In this document: positions 1-6,962 of the stretch, piece by piece
Layout of the letters: the number at the start of each line of letters is the position of its first letter
How positions within the stretch are numbered: the stretch's first letter is position 1
Virus record (IMG/VR): IMGVR_UViG_3300025383_000049
Span: 1-39,104 of that record
DNA length: 39,104 bases
Reading direction: 5' to 3' (one strand)
From: a virus
The notes under the pieces: generated by a model
The model's database searches: none
What the model was told of the DNA's origin: nothing
The model's input: only the letters and a program-made list of their open reading frames with translations
Position numbers and translations under genes: made by a program

Positions 1-284
1 TGACCAAATATTTGAGAAAACAAATCACTGATATCAGTACCGTCTGTTGAAAATGCAAATCCATGCGGTCCATTAAAACCACCTTGAAATTGTGGTCTTG
101 GGTTATCATACAAGTTACGTTTTTGTGGGTCGCTTAATGTATCATAAGCAGTTTGTATTTCTTGAAACTTTTGCGTATCGCCACCCTTGTCAGGATGATG
201 TTGACTAGCCAATTTACGATAGGCTTTTTTAATTTGATCTTGTGTTGCGTCTTTGTTAACGCCCAATACTGAATAATAATCCAT
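1..284 (-). CDS. dnaJ: DnaJ-like J-domain co-chaperone (3' end beyond window)
   Basis: The first 94 codons of a DnaJ-family protein are present; the C-terminal part lies beyond base 1. The N-terminus reads [20 protein letters not shown], followed by an AYRKLA helix, the diagnostic HPD motif (HHPDKGG, about residues 32-38) and a Gly/Phe-rich stretch (GGFNGPHGF). J-domains stimulate the ATPase of a DnaK partner, so the likely role is to recruit host DnaK for phage protein folding or replication-complex remodelling. Zinc-finger and substrate-binding domains cannot be judged. A consensus sigma70 promoter ends 5 nt before the ATG and no Shine-Dalgarno is visible, suggesting a leaderless early transcript. 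Confidence 0.9.
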   Translation of the reverse strand, partial: MDYYSVLGVNKDATQDQIKKAYRKLASQHHPDKGGDTQKFQEIQTAYDTLSDPQKRNLYDNPRPQFQGGFNGPHGFAFSTDGTDISDLFSQIFG

Positions 285-289
285 ACACT

Positions 290-318
290 ATTCTATCAAA
301 TATAATAGGCTTTGTCAA
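290..318 (-). promoter_or_regulatory. sigma70-type early promoter for dnaJ
   Basis: On the minus strand TTGACA (318-313) is followed by a 17-nt spacer and TAGAAT (295-290). The predicted start falls on or next to the A of the dnaJ ATG at 284, leaving essentially no 5' leader. Confidence 0.8.
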
Positions 319-558
319 TTATTGTTGTGGTGGAGGATTGGGTGGGCTAGCAAATTTTTCTGATGCTGTAAAACCCAAACCTGCAATAACAATATACATC
401 ATACTATTAAACATATTTGGATCAACTGTAAGTTTAAAAAATAAATTGGCAACAAAGCCTACACAACAAAGTGTAAATGAAATTAATGTAACAACTCTTT
501 TACTTGAGATAGATTTATTATGACTATCTGCTAACATTGACTTCATCATATCGTTCAT
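319..558 (-). CDS. Small two-helix membrane protein, holin-like
   Basis: A 79-aa protein with two hydrophobic segments (about residues 22-42 and 52-68), a basic SSKR before the first and a proline-rich tail (PPNPPPQQ). This size and topology resemble small phage holins and conserved T4-like membrane proteins, but no catalytic motif exists and holin function is inference. The start overlaps the upstream stop as TAATG, with a GAGG ribosome site just before it, so it is translationally coupled to the 558-1100 gene. A second two-helix protein lies at 35081-35371. Confidence 0.7.
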   Translation of the reverse strand: MNDMMKSMLADSHNKSISSKRVVTLISFTLCCVGFVANLFFKLTVDPNMFNSMMYIVIAGLGFTASEKFASPPNPPPQQ

Positions 559-1100
559 TAAATCCTCGCAATTGCTTTTAGGTTTTTAATGTATTCGTCT
601 TCTTCGTAAAGTTTTTTAACAGACATTCCTGCTCTATGACGATATTCGTTTAATTCTTCTTCTTTTTCTGTTCTTGCTCTATATTCAGTAGGTGATAATG
701 TCATTACTTGCTTTAATACTTCTGGATCAGCATCATAATCTTCATCGTCAACTTGTACTGTCCAATCTTTGAGACTTAAATCAGTTAATGTTTTCAAATC
801 TTCTAAAATTTCACATATTCTATTAGGTGTTGATGTTCTGCGATTTGTTTCGGCAAACACTAACCATTTACCAGGTTCAATTTCACCTTGACTTACGCTA
901 GCATCTAATATCCAATCATAACCAACTTCTAACCATTGAACTAAATCTTGTGCTGCTGCTTTACTGTGTGTAACAAAAGTAATTGTTACTACATCACTAT
1001 CTTTACCCATTTTAGCAGCGTATTCGTCAACTGTTATTGTAGGGTCTAGTTGACCAACCATATCATGATAATCTAAACCTTCATTTAATTGTCTATTCAT
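558..1100 (-). CDS. Conserved phage protein of unknown function
   Basis: A 180-aa acidic soluble protein with no signal peptide or membrane segment. The middle (GYDWILDASVSQGEIEPGKW, then LVFAETNRR) looks like a compact alpha/beta domain; the C-terminal third is charged and helical (EKEEELNEYRHRAG). I recall similar proteins as conserved hypotheticals in environmental T4-like phages, usually beside a homologue of the next gene upstream, but know no function. It lies two bases after the 1103-1726 gene and is coupled to the membrane protein downstream, so the three form one minus-strand operon. Confidence 0.75.
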   Translation of the reverse strand: MNRQLNEGLDYHDMVGQLDPTITVDEYAAKMGKDSDVVTITFVTHSKAAAQDLVQWLEVGYDWILDASVSQGEIEPGKWLVFAETNRRTSTPNRICEILEDLKTLTDLSLKDWTVQVDDEDYDADPEVLKQVMTLSPTEYRARTEKEEELNEYRHRAGMSVKKLYEEDEYIKNLKAIARI

Positions 1101-1102
1101 GA

Positions 1103-1726
1103 TTACAATGTCCCCGGTTGTGCTATTGCTGACCCGCCTGGCATTGCCCCTGCACCCTGCATTGGTGAAGATTGAGCATTACTTTGCTGTTCATTTTCGC
1201 CTTGAATATTTTGTTTATCAAGGTCTTCGTTGTATGCGTCTTCGATATCCTCTAGATCAATTACTTCACCGGCAATGTCAATACTACCTTGTTTAATATC
1301 ATCCATTAACTCTAATGGAATAGTAATCTTAACAAACCAAATTTTTCGTTGCTCCATTCTAGGATATTTGGTACCTGGAACAAAGTCATCATAATTAGTA
1401 ATTTCAATAGGAACTTTAATGTCTGATTTAGCAAACATTACTTTGCATCCTAATGCCAATAAACGTTTTACACCACGTGGGTCAGGCATTAACTTATAAG
1501 GCCACATGAAAATACAAGTAACCTCATAACGACCTATATTTGGACCCTGTACTAATTCACCTAATAACCAATTTTTATAAGCATATAAATCACTATCATC
1601 AAGCACACGCTCAAAGTCCAACAATATGGACATAGATCCGTCACTTGTCATAATACCTTTAACGGTACTGATTATACTAGTATAATCTACATCGTTGAAC
1701 CAATCATCTGCTACTTTATGAACCAT
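1103..1726 (-). CDS. Conserved phage protein of unknown function
   Basis: A 207-aa protein. The N-terminal about 150 residues look globular, with MSILLDFERVLDDSDLYAYK, then NWLLGELVQGP and FMWPYKLMPDP. The last about 40 residues are low-complexity, Gln/Asn/Gly/Pro-rich and probably disordered. It resembles a family seen as a pair with the downstream 180-aa protein in environmental phages; function unknown. It is the first gene of the operon that continues to the membrane protein. A GATAAATA box ends 5 nt before the ATG and no good Shine-Dalgarno is visible. Confidence 0.75.
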   Translation of the reverse strand: MVHKVADDWFNDVDYTSIISTVKGIMTSDGSMSILLDFERVLDDSDLYAYKNWLLGELVQGPNIGRYEVTCIFMWPYKLMPDPRGVKRLLALGCKVMFAKSDIKVPIEITNYDDFVPGTKYPRMEQRKIWFVKITIPLELMDDIKQGSIDIAGEVIDLEDIEDAYNEDLDKQNIQGENEQQSNAQSSPMQGAGAMPGGSAIAQPGTL

Positions 1727-1731
1727 ACTTA

Positions 1732-1739
1732 TATTTATC
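1732..1739 (-). promoter_or_regulatory. T4-like late promoter box, proximal
   Basis: GATAAATA on the minus strand (T4 late consensus TATAAATA), separated from the ATG at 1726 by TAAGT. Transcription would start at about the ATG. Confidence 0.5.
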
Positions 1740-1781
1740 TCTTTTTACACTATCTCAGTAATACTACAGAGGCTAACATTA

Positions 1782-1789
1782 TATTTATC
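1782..1789 (-). promoter_or_regulatory. T4-like late promoter box, distal
   Basis: A second GATAAATA about 50 nt upstream of the proximal one. Both sit in the same 12-base context (AGATAAATATAA on the minus strand). This copy would give a leader of about 50 nt. Confidence 0.45.
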
Positions 1790-1836
1790 TTAAGTTTCTG
1801 CAGGAACAGTGCTATATTATTACATAACCTTACATA

Positions 1837-1844
1837 GGTAAATA
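1837..1844 (+). promoter_or_regulatory. Possible late promoter box before phoH
   Basis: GGTAAATA is a six-of-eight match to TATAAATA and lies about 30 nt before the phoH start. It is followed by a clear ribosome site AAGGAG at 1863-1868. Confidence 0.35.
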
Positions 1845-1875
1845 ATATTGCCGATTGTTTATAAGGAGATATACA

Positions 1876-2640
1876 TTGAGCAAAAGAAAAACCGGAGCTT
1901 TAAGAAAAGAACAAAACAGCAAGAAAATGCATAAAATTACAACATATTATAACAACGAAAGTAATAATACTATAGATTTTAACCAAACGCATAAAATTAA
2001 AAAATCTATAGAACTCGTACCCCAATCAGTAAACCAAGAAAATTATATATTAAATCTCATGGATAATTCCAAAGATATAGTAGTAGTTTATGGCCCTGCA
2101 GGTACAGGTAAAACTTATTTAGGTATGCTTGCTGCTTTAAAGGCACTTAGACAAGGAGATTGTAAAAAGATTATTTTAACCAGACCGGCAGTTGCAGTAG
2201 ATGATGAAAAACATGGGTTTTTACCAGGAGATATTAATAGTAAAATGGAACCTTGGGTAAGACCTTTATTGGATATTCTTAAAGAATACTATTCAATGAA
2301 GGAAGTTGAATATATGCTCAAAGAACAAATAATAGAGATTACACCATTAGCTTTTTGTAGAGGAAGAAACTTTAAAAATGCCTGGGTAATCTTAGATGAG
2401 GCTCAAAACGCTACCCCAAGTCAAATTAAAATGCTTATGACCAGAATTAGTTTTGGTAGCAAAATTATAATTACAGGTGACGTTGAACAGACTGATCGTA
2501 GAACCAAAGATAACGGCTTATTAGATTTGACATATCGCTTAACACAAAATCCTGTTAGTGAAATTGGATTAAGCGAATTTTCTGTCAAGGATATAAGACG
2601 CCATAGAATAATTGAAAAAGTATTAAAACTTTACGATTAA
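1876..2640 (+). CDS. phoH: PhoH-family P-loop ATPase
   Basis: A 254-aa PhoH-type NTPase, a family very common in marine and T4-like phages but of unsettled role (RNA metabolism or phosphate-stress links have been proposed). Walker A GPAGTGKT is at residues 73-80, the family block LTRPAVAVDDEKHGFLPGD follows at about 101-119, and Walker B VILDEAQNAT at 171-180. A basic N-terminal tail precedes the ATPase. I chose the TTG at 1876 because AAGGAG lies 7 nt upstream of it; the longer frame from 1855 would place that ribosome site inside the coding region. The stop overlaps the stop of the convergent gene at 2637. Confidence 0.93.
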   Translation: MSKRKTGALRKEQNSKKMHKITTYYNNESNNTIDFNQTHKIKKSIELVPQSVNQENYILNLMDNSKDIVVVYGPAGTGKTYLGMLAALKALRQGDCKKIILTRPAVAVDDEKHGFLPGDINSKMEPWVRPLLDILKEYYSMKEVEYMLKEQIIEITPLAFCRGRNFKNAWVILDEAQNATPSQIKMLMTRISFGSKIIITGDVEQTDRRTKDNGLLDLTYRLTQNPVSEIGLSEFSVKDIRRHRIIEKVLKLYD

Positions 2641-2918
2641 GGCTTTAGATCATCTTTGGCTTTTAATGACACAGGTGCTTCCCTCTCTAGTTGTGCGATT
2701 AGAGAGGGATAGACTGCTTTATAATATTCATTTAATTTGTCAAAATCTGTGTCAACTTTTGTGCCTTCAACAGTACACTTTTCAATTTTTTTAAGTGCGT
2801 AATCTACAATAATATTGCAGGTAGATACATCAGCAGGCTTAACACGTTTAGCCATTCTAACTTCTTCGTTGATTTGCCCGCCGGGCTGACGTAAAAATGT
2901 AATTAATAGATATCTCAC
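2637..2918 (-). CDS. Conserved small protein of T4-like cyanophage type
   Basis: A 93-aa protein starting MRYLLITFLRQPGGQINEEV. It has the pattern of a small conserved hypothetical of T4-like cyanophages (MRYLL, hydrophobic-aromatic, DGxIxE, then a D-x-x-T-x-N-V/I-I-xDY/F block and a YY...Y segment). Here those are DVSTCNIIVDYALKK and LNEYYKAVYPSLI. Function is unknown. It overlaps the end of gp44 by 4 nt, implying coupling to the clamp-loader gene. It does not look like gp62, which was not found in the window. Confidence 0.75.
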   Translation of the reverse strand: MRYLLITFLRQPGGQINEEVRMAKRVKPADVSTCNIIVDYALKKIEKCTVEGTKVDTDFDKLNEYYKAVYPSLIAQLEREAPVSLKAKDDLKP

Positions 2919-3838
2919 GATGTTAACTCCACTAGTGTTGCCGCCAAAGCAATTTCGGGAATGCCGATCAATGGAAGATTTGCAAGACCATTACGTATAT
3001 AGATAATACTTGCATCACGCCTTTCGTTTGTTGCTCCCCAAAGATCAATATTGTCATACATCCACTTATACACATCTTCAATGCGTGTTGGATATAAAGC
3101 AATATATTGCATTAGTTGTTTTCGTCCTTCAATAATGTCGCCACTTTTAAACAAATCAGTTGCTTGAAGTAACAACTCATCTTCGCTTTGACCTTCTTTT
3201 GATATTGGAAGTAACACGCCACTTGTACTTGCTTGTTGTAAACGATTCAAACATTTACGTAGATCAGGATATGTAGCACGAACATATGTATCTAAGATAT
3301 CTAAATCAAAGTCAATATTTTCAGTTACAAGAACTGTTGCTGCCCTAGCAGTAAAATCTACTTGATTAGTCTTAGCAATATGAAATTCGTGACAGCGACT
3401 TTTAATTGCTGGAATAATTTTATGTTGATAGTTACAAGTTAATATATATCGTACAGTGCTATGATATGCTTCCATATCATGTCTAAGTGCTGCTTGACTT
3501 GGTTGAGTTAAGTAGTCAGCCTCATCTAACAGCACAATTTTAAACTTACCAAAAGGCATTGTTTGTACAAAGCTATTAATCTTTGTTCTAAGATTGTCAA
3601 TGCCATTTTCTCGACTAGCATTGATTTCTAAGATATCCCAGTCTTCAATGCCCAACTCATGAATCAAAACTTTGGCTAATGTAGTTTTACCAGTACCGGG
3701 ATCACCTGATAAAAGTAAGTGTGGAATAGTTTCATTCTTAAGCCAATTCTCAACTGTTTCACGTTGTGATTGGTCTACAAAAACATATTCATCTACAGTT
3801 TTAGGTCTGTACGCTTCTACCCAAAGTTTGTTATTCAT
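2915..3838 (-). CDS. 44: Sliding-clamp loader large subunit, gp44-like AAA+ ATPase
   Basis: A 307-aa clamp-loader ATPase of the T4 gp44/RFC type, which opens and loads the sliding clamp on primed DNA. Visible motifs: VEAYRPKTVDEYV (RFC box II-like) near the N-terminus, Walker A GDPGTGKT at 45-52, Walker B LLDEAD at 103-108, sensor-1 LTCNY at 133-137 and the SRC arginine-finger motif at 147-149, then a helical C-terminal collar. Length is close to T4 gp44. The start overlaps the GroES-like stop by one base. It lies in the run of genes behind the sigma70 promoter at 5091-5119, fitting early expression. Confidence 0.93.
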   Translation of the reverse strand: MNNKLWVEAYRPKTVDEYVFVDQSQRETVENWLKNETIPHLLLSGDPGTGKTTLAKVLIHELGIEDWDILEINASRENGIDNLRTKINSFVQTMPFGKFKIVLLDEADYLTQPSQAALRHDMEAYHSTVRYILTCNYQHKIIPAIKSRCHEFHIAKTNQVDFTARAATVLVTENIDFDLDILDTYVRATYPDLRKCLNRLQQASTSGVLLPISKEGQSEDELLLQATDLFKSGDIIEGRKQLMQYIALYPTRIEDVYKWMYDNIDLWGATNERRDASIIYIRNGLANLPLIGIPEIALAATLVELTS

Positions 3839-4200
3839 TAAAGTACCTTATCGCTCATTGTTAAATCTTCTACTCGTTCATCACTGACAGCTAAAATATC
3901 GTTTGGATCAACTTTGCGAATTACTTTTTCGCCAGTTTCATCTTCAATACGTAAGCCTCTAGTCCATCTACCATGAGATACTAACACATATTGCCCTACT
4001 TTAACAGTTGTTTGGGCGGGCCCAATAGCATATACTCTTGCCCAACGAGGTCTAATTCCAGAACTTTTCATATCATCATATGGAATAACAATACCTGAAC
4101 TAGTAATACGTTCCTCAAAATCCATATCACATACTACAACTGTATCGTGAATTGGTTTAATTGATTTAAATTTAATTGTTGCGTAATTTACTGTTGCCAT
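3838..4200 (-). CDS. GroES-like co-chaperonin
   Basis: A 120-aa protein matching the GroES fold signature: KPIHDTVVV at the start of the beta barrel, SSGIVIP at the mobile-loop position, WARVYAIGP, VKVGQYVLVSHG and DPNDILAVSDE at the end. Phage co-chaperonins such as T4 gp31 replace host GroES so that GroEL can fold the large capsid protein; that role is inferred. It has a C-terminal extension of about 15 residues compared with bacterial GroES. It overlaps neighbours on both sides by one base, between a basic unknown and gp44. Confidence 0.82.
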   Translation of the reverse strand: MATVNYATIKFKSIKPIHDTVVVCDMDFEERITSSGIVIPYDDMKSSGIRPRWARVYAIGPAQTTVKVGQYVLVSHGRWTRGLRIEDETGEKVIRKVDPNDILAVSDERVEDLTMSDKVL

Positions 4201-4568
4201 TATACACCTTTGCTTTTTGCTTTAATTTCTTCAACTTCAATATCATCATTTTGCATGGCTTCTAATTCTTTTTCTTGTGGGGTCAATGCAAAATTTTCTT
4301 CAGGTTTGGGTCTTTTCATTAATGGTTGACCTGGTTGTGCTGAACGATTGCCTACTGTAGCTGCATATCCTTCTGCACGTTTTTGTGTCATAGATTTAAC
4401 TACATTGCCTTTGCTGTCAATGATATCACCTCTGGCGTTCATTTTAACCCCAGTAGTTTTTTTACCATCACCTTTGGCTTGTAAACCAACTGCTCTGGTT
4501 TTCTCATTTTTAGCCATGATTGCAGCCATGTCTACTTTTTTACCCTGTGCGCTTCTATAAATCGCCAT
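4200..4568 (-). CDS. Small basic protein of unknown function
   Basis: A 122-aa hydrophilic protein, Lys/Gly-rich in the first two thirds (MAIYRSAQGKKVDMAAIMAK, later GDGKKTTGVKMNARGD) and acidic at the C-terminus. It is probably largely disordered. A clear ribosome site AGGAG precedes the ATG. I recall conserved hypotheticals with this N-terminus in environmental phages but no assigned role; nucleic-acid binding is possible from the charge. It is co-directional with the DnaE-like gene and GroES-like gene. Confidence 0.7.
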   Translation of the reverse strand: MAIYRSAQGKKVDMAAIMAKNEKTRAVGLQAKGDGKKTTGVKMNARGDIIDSKGNVVKSMTQKRAEGYAATVGNRSAQPGQPLMKRPKPEENFALTPQEKELEAMQNDDIEVEEIKAKSKGV

Positions 4569-4577
4569 AAAATTCTC

Positions 4578-5084
4578 CTATTTTAAAAACTCGTCTATGG
4601 GAAGATCATAATATAAACTATTTATTTTATGAATCCCTATGAGAAATAATACAAAACTAGCAACAGAACTACCTCTGCCTACACCCCAAACTATATTGTT
4701 TTGGCGCATAGTATCTACTAGATATTTTAAATATTTTAATAGTGTAAACATATTACGTTCCTGATACATCAACAATTCCTGTCCAGCACGTTGTAATTCA
4801 CTATCATCACTACATTGGTCTAATACCCACTGTGCAATATCCATATTTAAATATTCATTTGGGATAAACCAATTATTTTGTAATTGTTTATCGAATTCAT
4901 TTTTGGAAATATTAGTTAATTGATATTCGATACATTTGGGAATATCAACCAATTCTAAGTCATTACTAAATTGTATTGATTTTTCTACTAATACGTTGTT
5001 AAGTTTAATTTCTGGATTAGTATAATAAAGATTTAATAAATCTGTTTCATTAAATATTAATTGACCATACGAATCTGTTCTCAT
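4578..5084 (-). CDS. DnaE-palm-like fragment lacking catalytic aspartates
   Basis: A 168-aa protein whose C-terminal about 65 residues resemble bacterial DNA polymerase III alpha: MYQERNMFTLLKYLKYLVD, then IVWGVGRGSSVASFVLFLIG and a final DLPIDEFLK. In DnaE the equivalent GPGRGSxAGSLVAY...DLLFERFLNPER is a triphosphate-contacting part of the palm and is followed at once by the PDxDxD catalytic motif. Here the protein stops right after the EFL segment, so the aspartates are missing. The N-terminal about 100 residues have only weak DnaE resemblance. It is probably not a polymerase; it could bind nucleotide or a DnaE partner. A near-perfect sigma70 promoter ends 6 nt before the ATG, with no Shine-Dalgarno. 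Confidence 0.72.
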   Translation of the reverse strand: MRTDSYGQLIFNETDLLNLYYTNPEIKLNNVLVEKSIQFSNDLELVDIPKCIEYQLTNISKNEFDKQLQNNWFIPNEYLNMDIAQWVLDQCSDDSELQRAGQELLMYQERNMFTLLKYLKYLVDTMRQNNIVWGVGRGSSVASFVLFLIGIHKINSLYYDLPIDEFLK

Positions 5085-5090
5085 AGATCA

Positions 5091-5119
5091 AGTATAATAT
5101 TATTCTGTGTCTTTGTCAA
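5091..5119 (-). promoter_or_regulatory. sigma70-type early promoter for the DnaE-like/gp44 operon
   Basis: On minus, TTGACA (5119-5114), 17-nt spacer, TATACT (5096-5091). It overlaps the last codons of the 5100-5657 gene and predicts a start at or beside the ATG at 5084. Confidence 0.8.
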
Positions 5120-5657
5120 CTTTTTCTTTCCAACCTAATTCCATTTTTTCCCAAGGTTTAGGGTCAAATAGTTTAACAATATTATCTTTACTTTTAAGCA
5201 CATCCACTGTAGATATATCTGGTTTATTCCACCAGCCTTTTGCTGATACTAATGCTTCAGCCATTTCGATAGTTAATTGGAATCGTATACCTGATGTAAT
5301 AGCAGAACCAAAATCAATATCGGTGATGTGTAATTTCCCTTCCATAATAGCATTTAATTTTTGTAATAATATCATTGCTACGATCTGGTCGTATGGTTCT
5401 TCAGGAGACATGCAAATTTTAATACCTGCATTTTGATATTTTTGAATAGCCTCAATATCATTACTTGATACTATAACACTATCTTCTAAACATTGTTCTA
5501 TAAAATAGTCCATTCTAGCTATTGCAACATTTTGTTCGTGCATATTATCAGTATACACTATCATAGAAACATTAAAATTATAGATGTTTACCATAAATTT
5601 ATTGTCTAAATGCAGGCCTGTTGCAACCGTGAAAGTTTTAGATATTCTAACGTCCAT
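5100..5657 (-). CDS. Unknown phage protein
   Basis: A 185-aa soluble protein I do not recognise. The N-terminal half alternates hydrophobic strands and helices (MVNIYNFNVSMIVYTDN; VAIARMDYFIEQCL), then a helical region with KLNAIMEGKLHITDIDFGS. The C-terminus is charged. There is no membrane segment or obvious catalytic motif. It follows the 77-aa gene by a single base, so it belongs to the operon coming from the virion genes upstream, while a new early promoter begins inside its 3' end. Confidence 0.65.
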   Translation of the reverse strand: MDVRISKTFTVATGLHLDNKFMVNIYNFNVSMIVYTDNMHEQNVAIARMDYFIEQCLEDSVIVSSNDIEAIQKYQNAGIKICMSPEEPYDQIVAMILLQKLNAIMEGKLHITDIDFGSAITSGIRFQLTIEMAEALVSAKGWWNKPDISTVDVLKSKDNIVKLFDPKPWEKMELGWKEKVDKDTE

Positions 5658-5658
5658 A

Positions 5659-5892
5659 TTATTTTACTTGTTTTTGAATGTTGATAAGCGAATCTATGTT
5701 TTGCTTTTTGACCATTTCATCCATTTTTGCGGCATATGCTGCTTTATAATTATCAAGAGCCATAAGTATTTGATTTATTAATGCACGATTTCCTGTTCTA
5801 CCCGCAAATGTTAACTTATTTGTTAGACTTGAAATAGTTTTTTGAAGTTCTTCTAAACTTTTATCTGATAAATCACCAATAAAAGGATGCAT
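5659..5892 (-). CDS. Small helical protein of unknown function
   Basis: A 77-aa protein, mostly amphipathic helix (LSDKSLEELQKTISSLTNKL; ALDNYKAAYAAKMDEMVKKQ). I start it at the ATG at 5892 (MHPFIGDLSDKS); an upstream in-frame TTG at 5904 overlaps the stop of the previous gene and is less likely. No function assigned; length and helicity would suit a small coiled-coil accessory or chaperone-type protein, but that is a guess. Confidence 0.6.
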   Translation of the reverse strand: MHPFIGDLSDKSLEELQKTISSLTNKLTFAGRTGNRALINQILMALDNYKAAYAAKMDEMVKKQNIDSLINIQKQVK

Positions 5893-5897
5893 CGTGA

Positions 5898-6935
5898 TTA
5901 CCAAGAACTAAGTGAAGTCCTAGTCCAAATATTTGACCCATTATAGCTAGTAGCAGTACATACATTACTACCTGTATTGGCAGTTGTCAAGACAAATGTT
6001 GAACCTGCTGTGCCACCTGAGCGGGTGCTACTGATTGTAACGGTTGAATTTCCATTTACTATAGATTTAATATAATAAATGGTATTAGCTACTATTCCAC
6101 CGATCACATCTCCTGTGAATACAATAGGAGCATTAGCTACCAAGCTTGTTAAATTGTTTAATAATATTTCATTGTTTGATGAATATGTATTACTTACTGT
6201 TTTACTTACTGTAGTAGAATTAAAATTGCCTGTGCAAACATAAAGATAGTTTGCGTCAACTGCTACTGTACCTTCTGTGTCGCCCGGGAAACCAGTTGGG
6301 GGAGGGGTACGTACTTGTATTTCAGTTGTTTGATATGGTCTGTTAGTTGGGGTAATATAAAGTGTGTTACCGCAATCTGTTGTAGTAATTGTATAGTTTA
6401 ACTGCGATACACCATATGGAGCTGTAACAGTTGCAACGTTGGCAACATTAGCATAGTTTTCTAAAATTGTAACACCATAATTATTATTTGATGATACTAC
6501 TGACGCAGGGAATGAAATAACTGCGTTAGCATTGCTAACTGCTAATTGTAATTGAATTGATTGTTGTGTGCCAGTTGGAGCCCAGCTACCAAACTGAAGC
6601 GTTGTATTTGCCGATACTGTACCGTATTGAACATCACCTAAACTTGCGTTTACTAATACAGTGCCTGCTAATGCATTGCCTAAATTGTATGTGGTCGCTC
6701 TAAAACTACGTGTGCTTGCATTGCTAATAAGTGTATTAGCCATGTTATTGTTAAGAGTAGTATTAGCCAATGCTGATTTTAATACAGCATTGTTTTGTAA
6801 ATCAGTAATCTCAGTAGCAGCAGTATTTAAATTAGTTACAATAGAACTAAAGTTGTCTCTAAATCCCTGAGAACTTTGATTCTGCCCCGGTACTGGATAA
6901 TTTACATTGATTCCGTTTGTGTTAATTGTACTCAT
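5898..6935 (-). CDS. Tail-fibre or adhesin-type virion protein
   Basis: A 345-aa Asn/Thr/Ser/Val-rich beta-structured protein. The N-terminus (VPGQNQSSQGFRDNFSSIVTNL) resembles the N-terminal module of the 1520-aa fibre (FPNDPSADAIRIAFQKTQNN), probably a virion-attachment domain. A module near residues 265-300 (VFTGDVIGGIVANTIYYIKS) recurs in the 841-aa and 470-aa proteins. Low charge and absence of signal peptide fit a tail or baseplate appendage. A late-type box ACTAAATA (6961-6954) and a CGGAA ribosome site precede it. Confidence 0.7.
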   Translation of the reverse strand: MSTINTNGINVNYPVPGQNQSSQGFRDNFSSIVTNLNTAATEITDLQNNAVLKSALANTTLNNNMANTLISNASTRSFRATTYNLGNALAGTVLVNASLGDVQYGTVSANTTLQFGSWAPTGTQQSIQLQLAVSNANAVISFPASVVSSNNNYGVTILENYANVANVATVTAPYGVSQLNYTITTTDCGNTLYITPTNRPYQTTEIQVRTPPPTGFPGDTEGTVAVDANYLYVCTGNFNSTTVSKTVSNTYSSNNEILLNNLTSLVANAPIVFTGDVIGGIVANTIYYIKSIVNGNSTVTISSTRSGGTAGSTFVLTTANTGSNVCTATSYNGSNIWTRTSLSSW

Positions 6936-6953
6936 TTATTTGTTTCCGTAATG

Positions 6954-6961
6954 TATTTAGT
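6954..6961 (-). promoter_or_regulatory. Possible late promoter box before the 345-aa adhesin
   Basis: ACTAAATA on the minus strand, 18 nt before the ATG at 6935. It is a six-of-eight match to TATAAATA and overlaps the end of the 841-aa gene region. Confidence 0.4.
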
Positions 6962-6962
6962 A

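Noticed and set aside
1790-1818. sigma70 promoter for phoH (TTAAGT, TATATT)
   Set aside because: The spacing is acceptable but only three of six -35 bases match, which is expected often in AT-rich DNA.
1855-1875. Longer N-terminus for PhoH from a TTG at 1855
   Set aside because: The AAGGAG at 1863-1868 would then be inside the coding sequence; the TTG at 1876 is correctly spaced behind it.
2743-2790. TTGACA and TATAAA on the minus strand as an early promoter
   Set aside because: The spacing is too short for sigma70 and the site is within the 93-aa coding region.
4578-5657. The 185-aa gene as the missing part of a split DnaE
   Set aside because: No DnaE motif such as PDxDxD, PHP or tau-binding segments could be seen in it, and it is read before, not after, the DnaE-like fragment.
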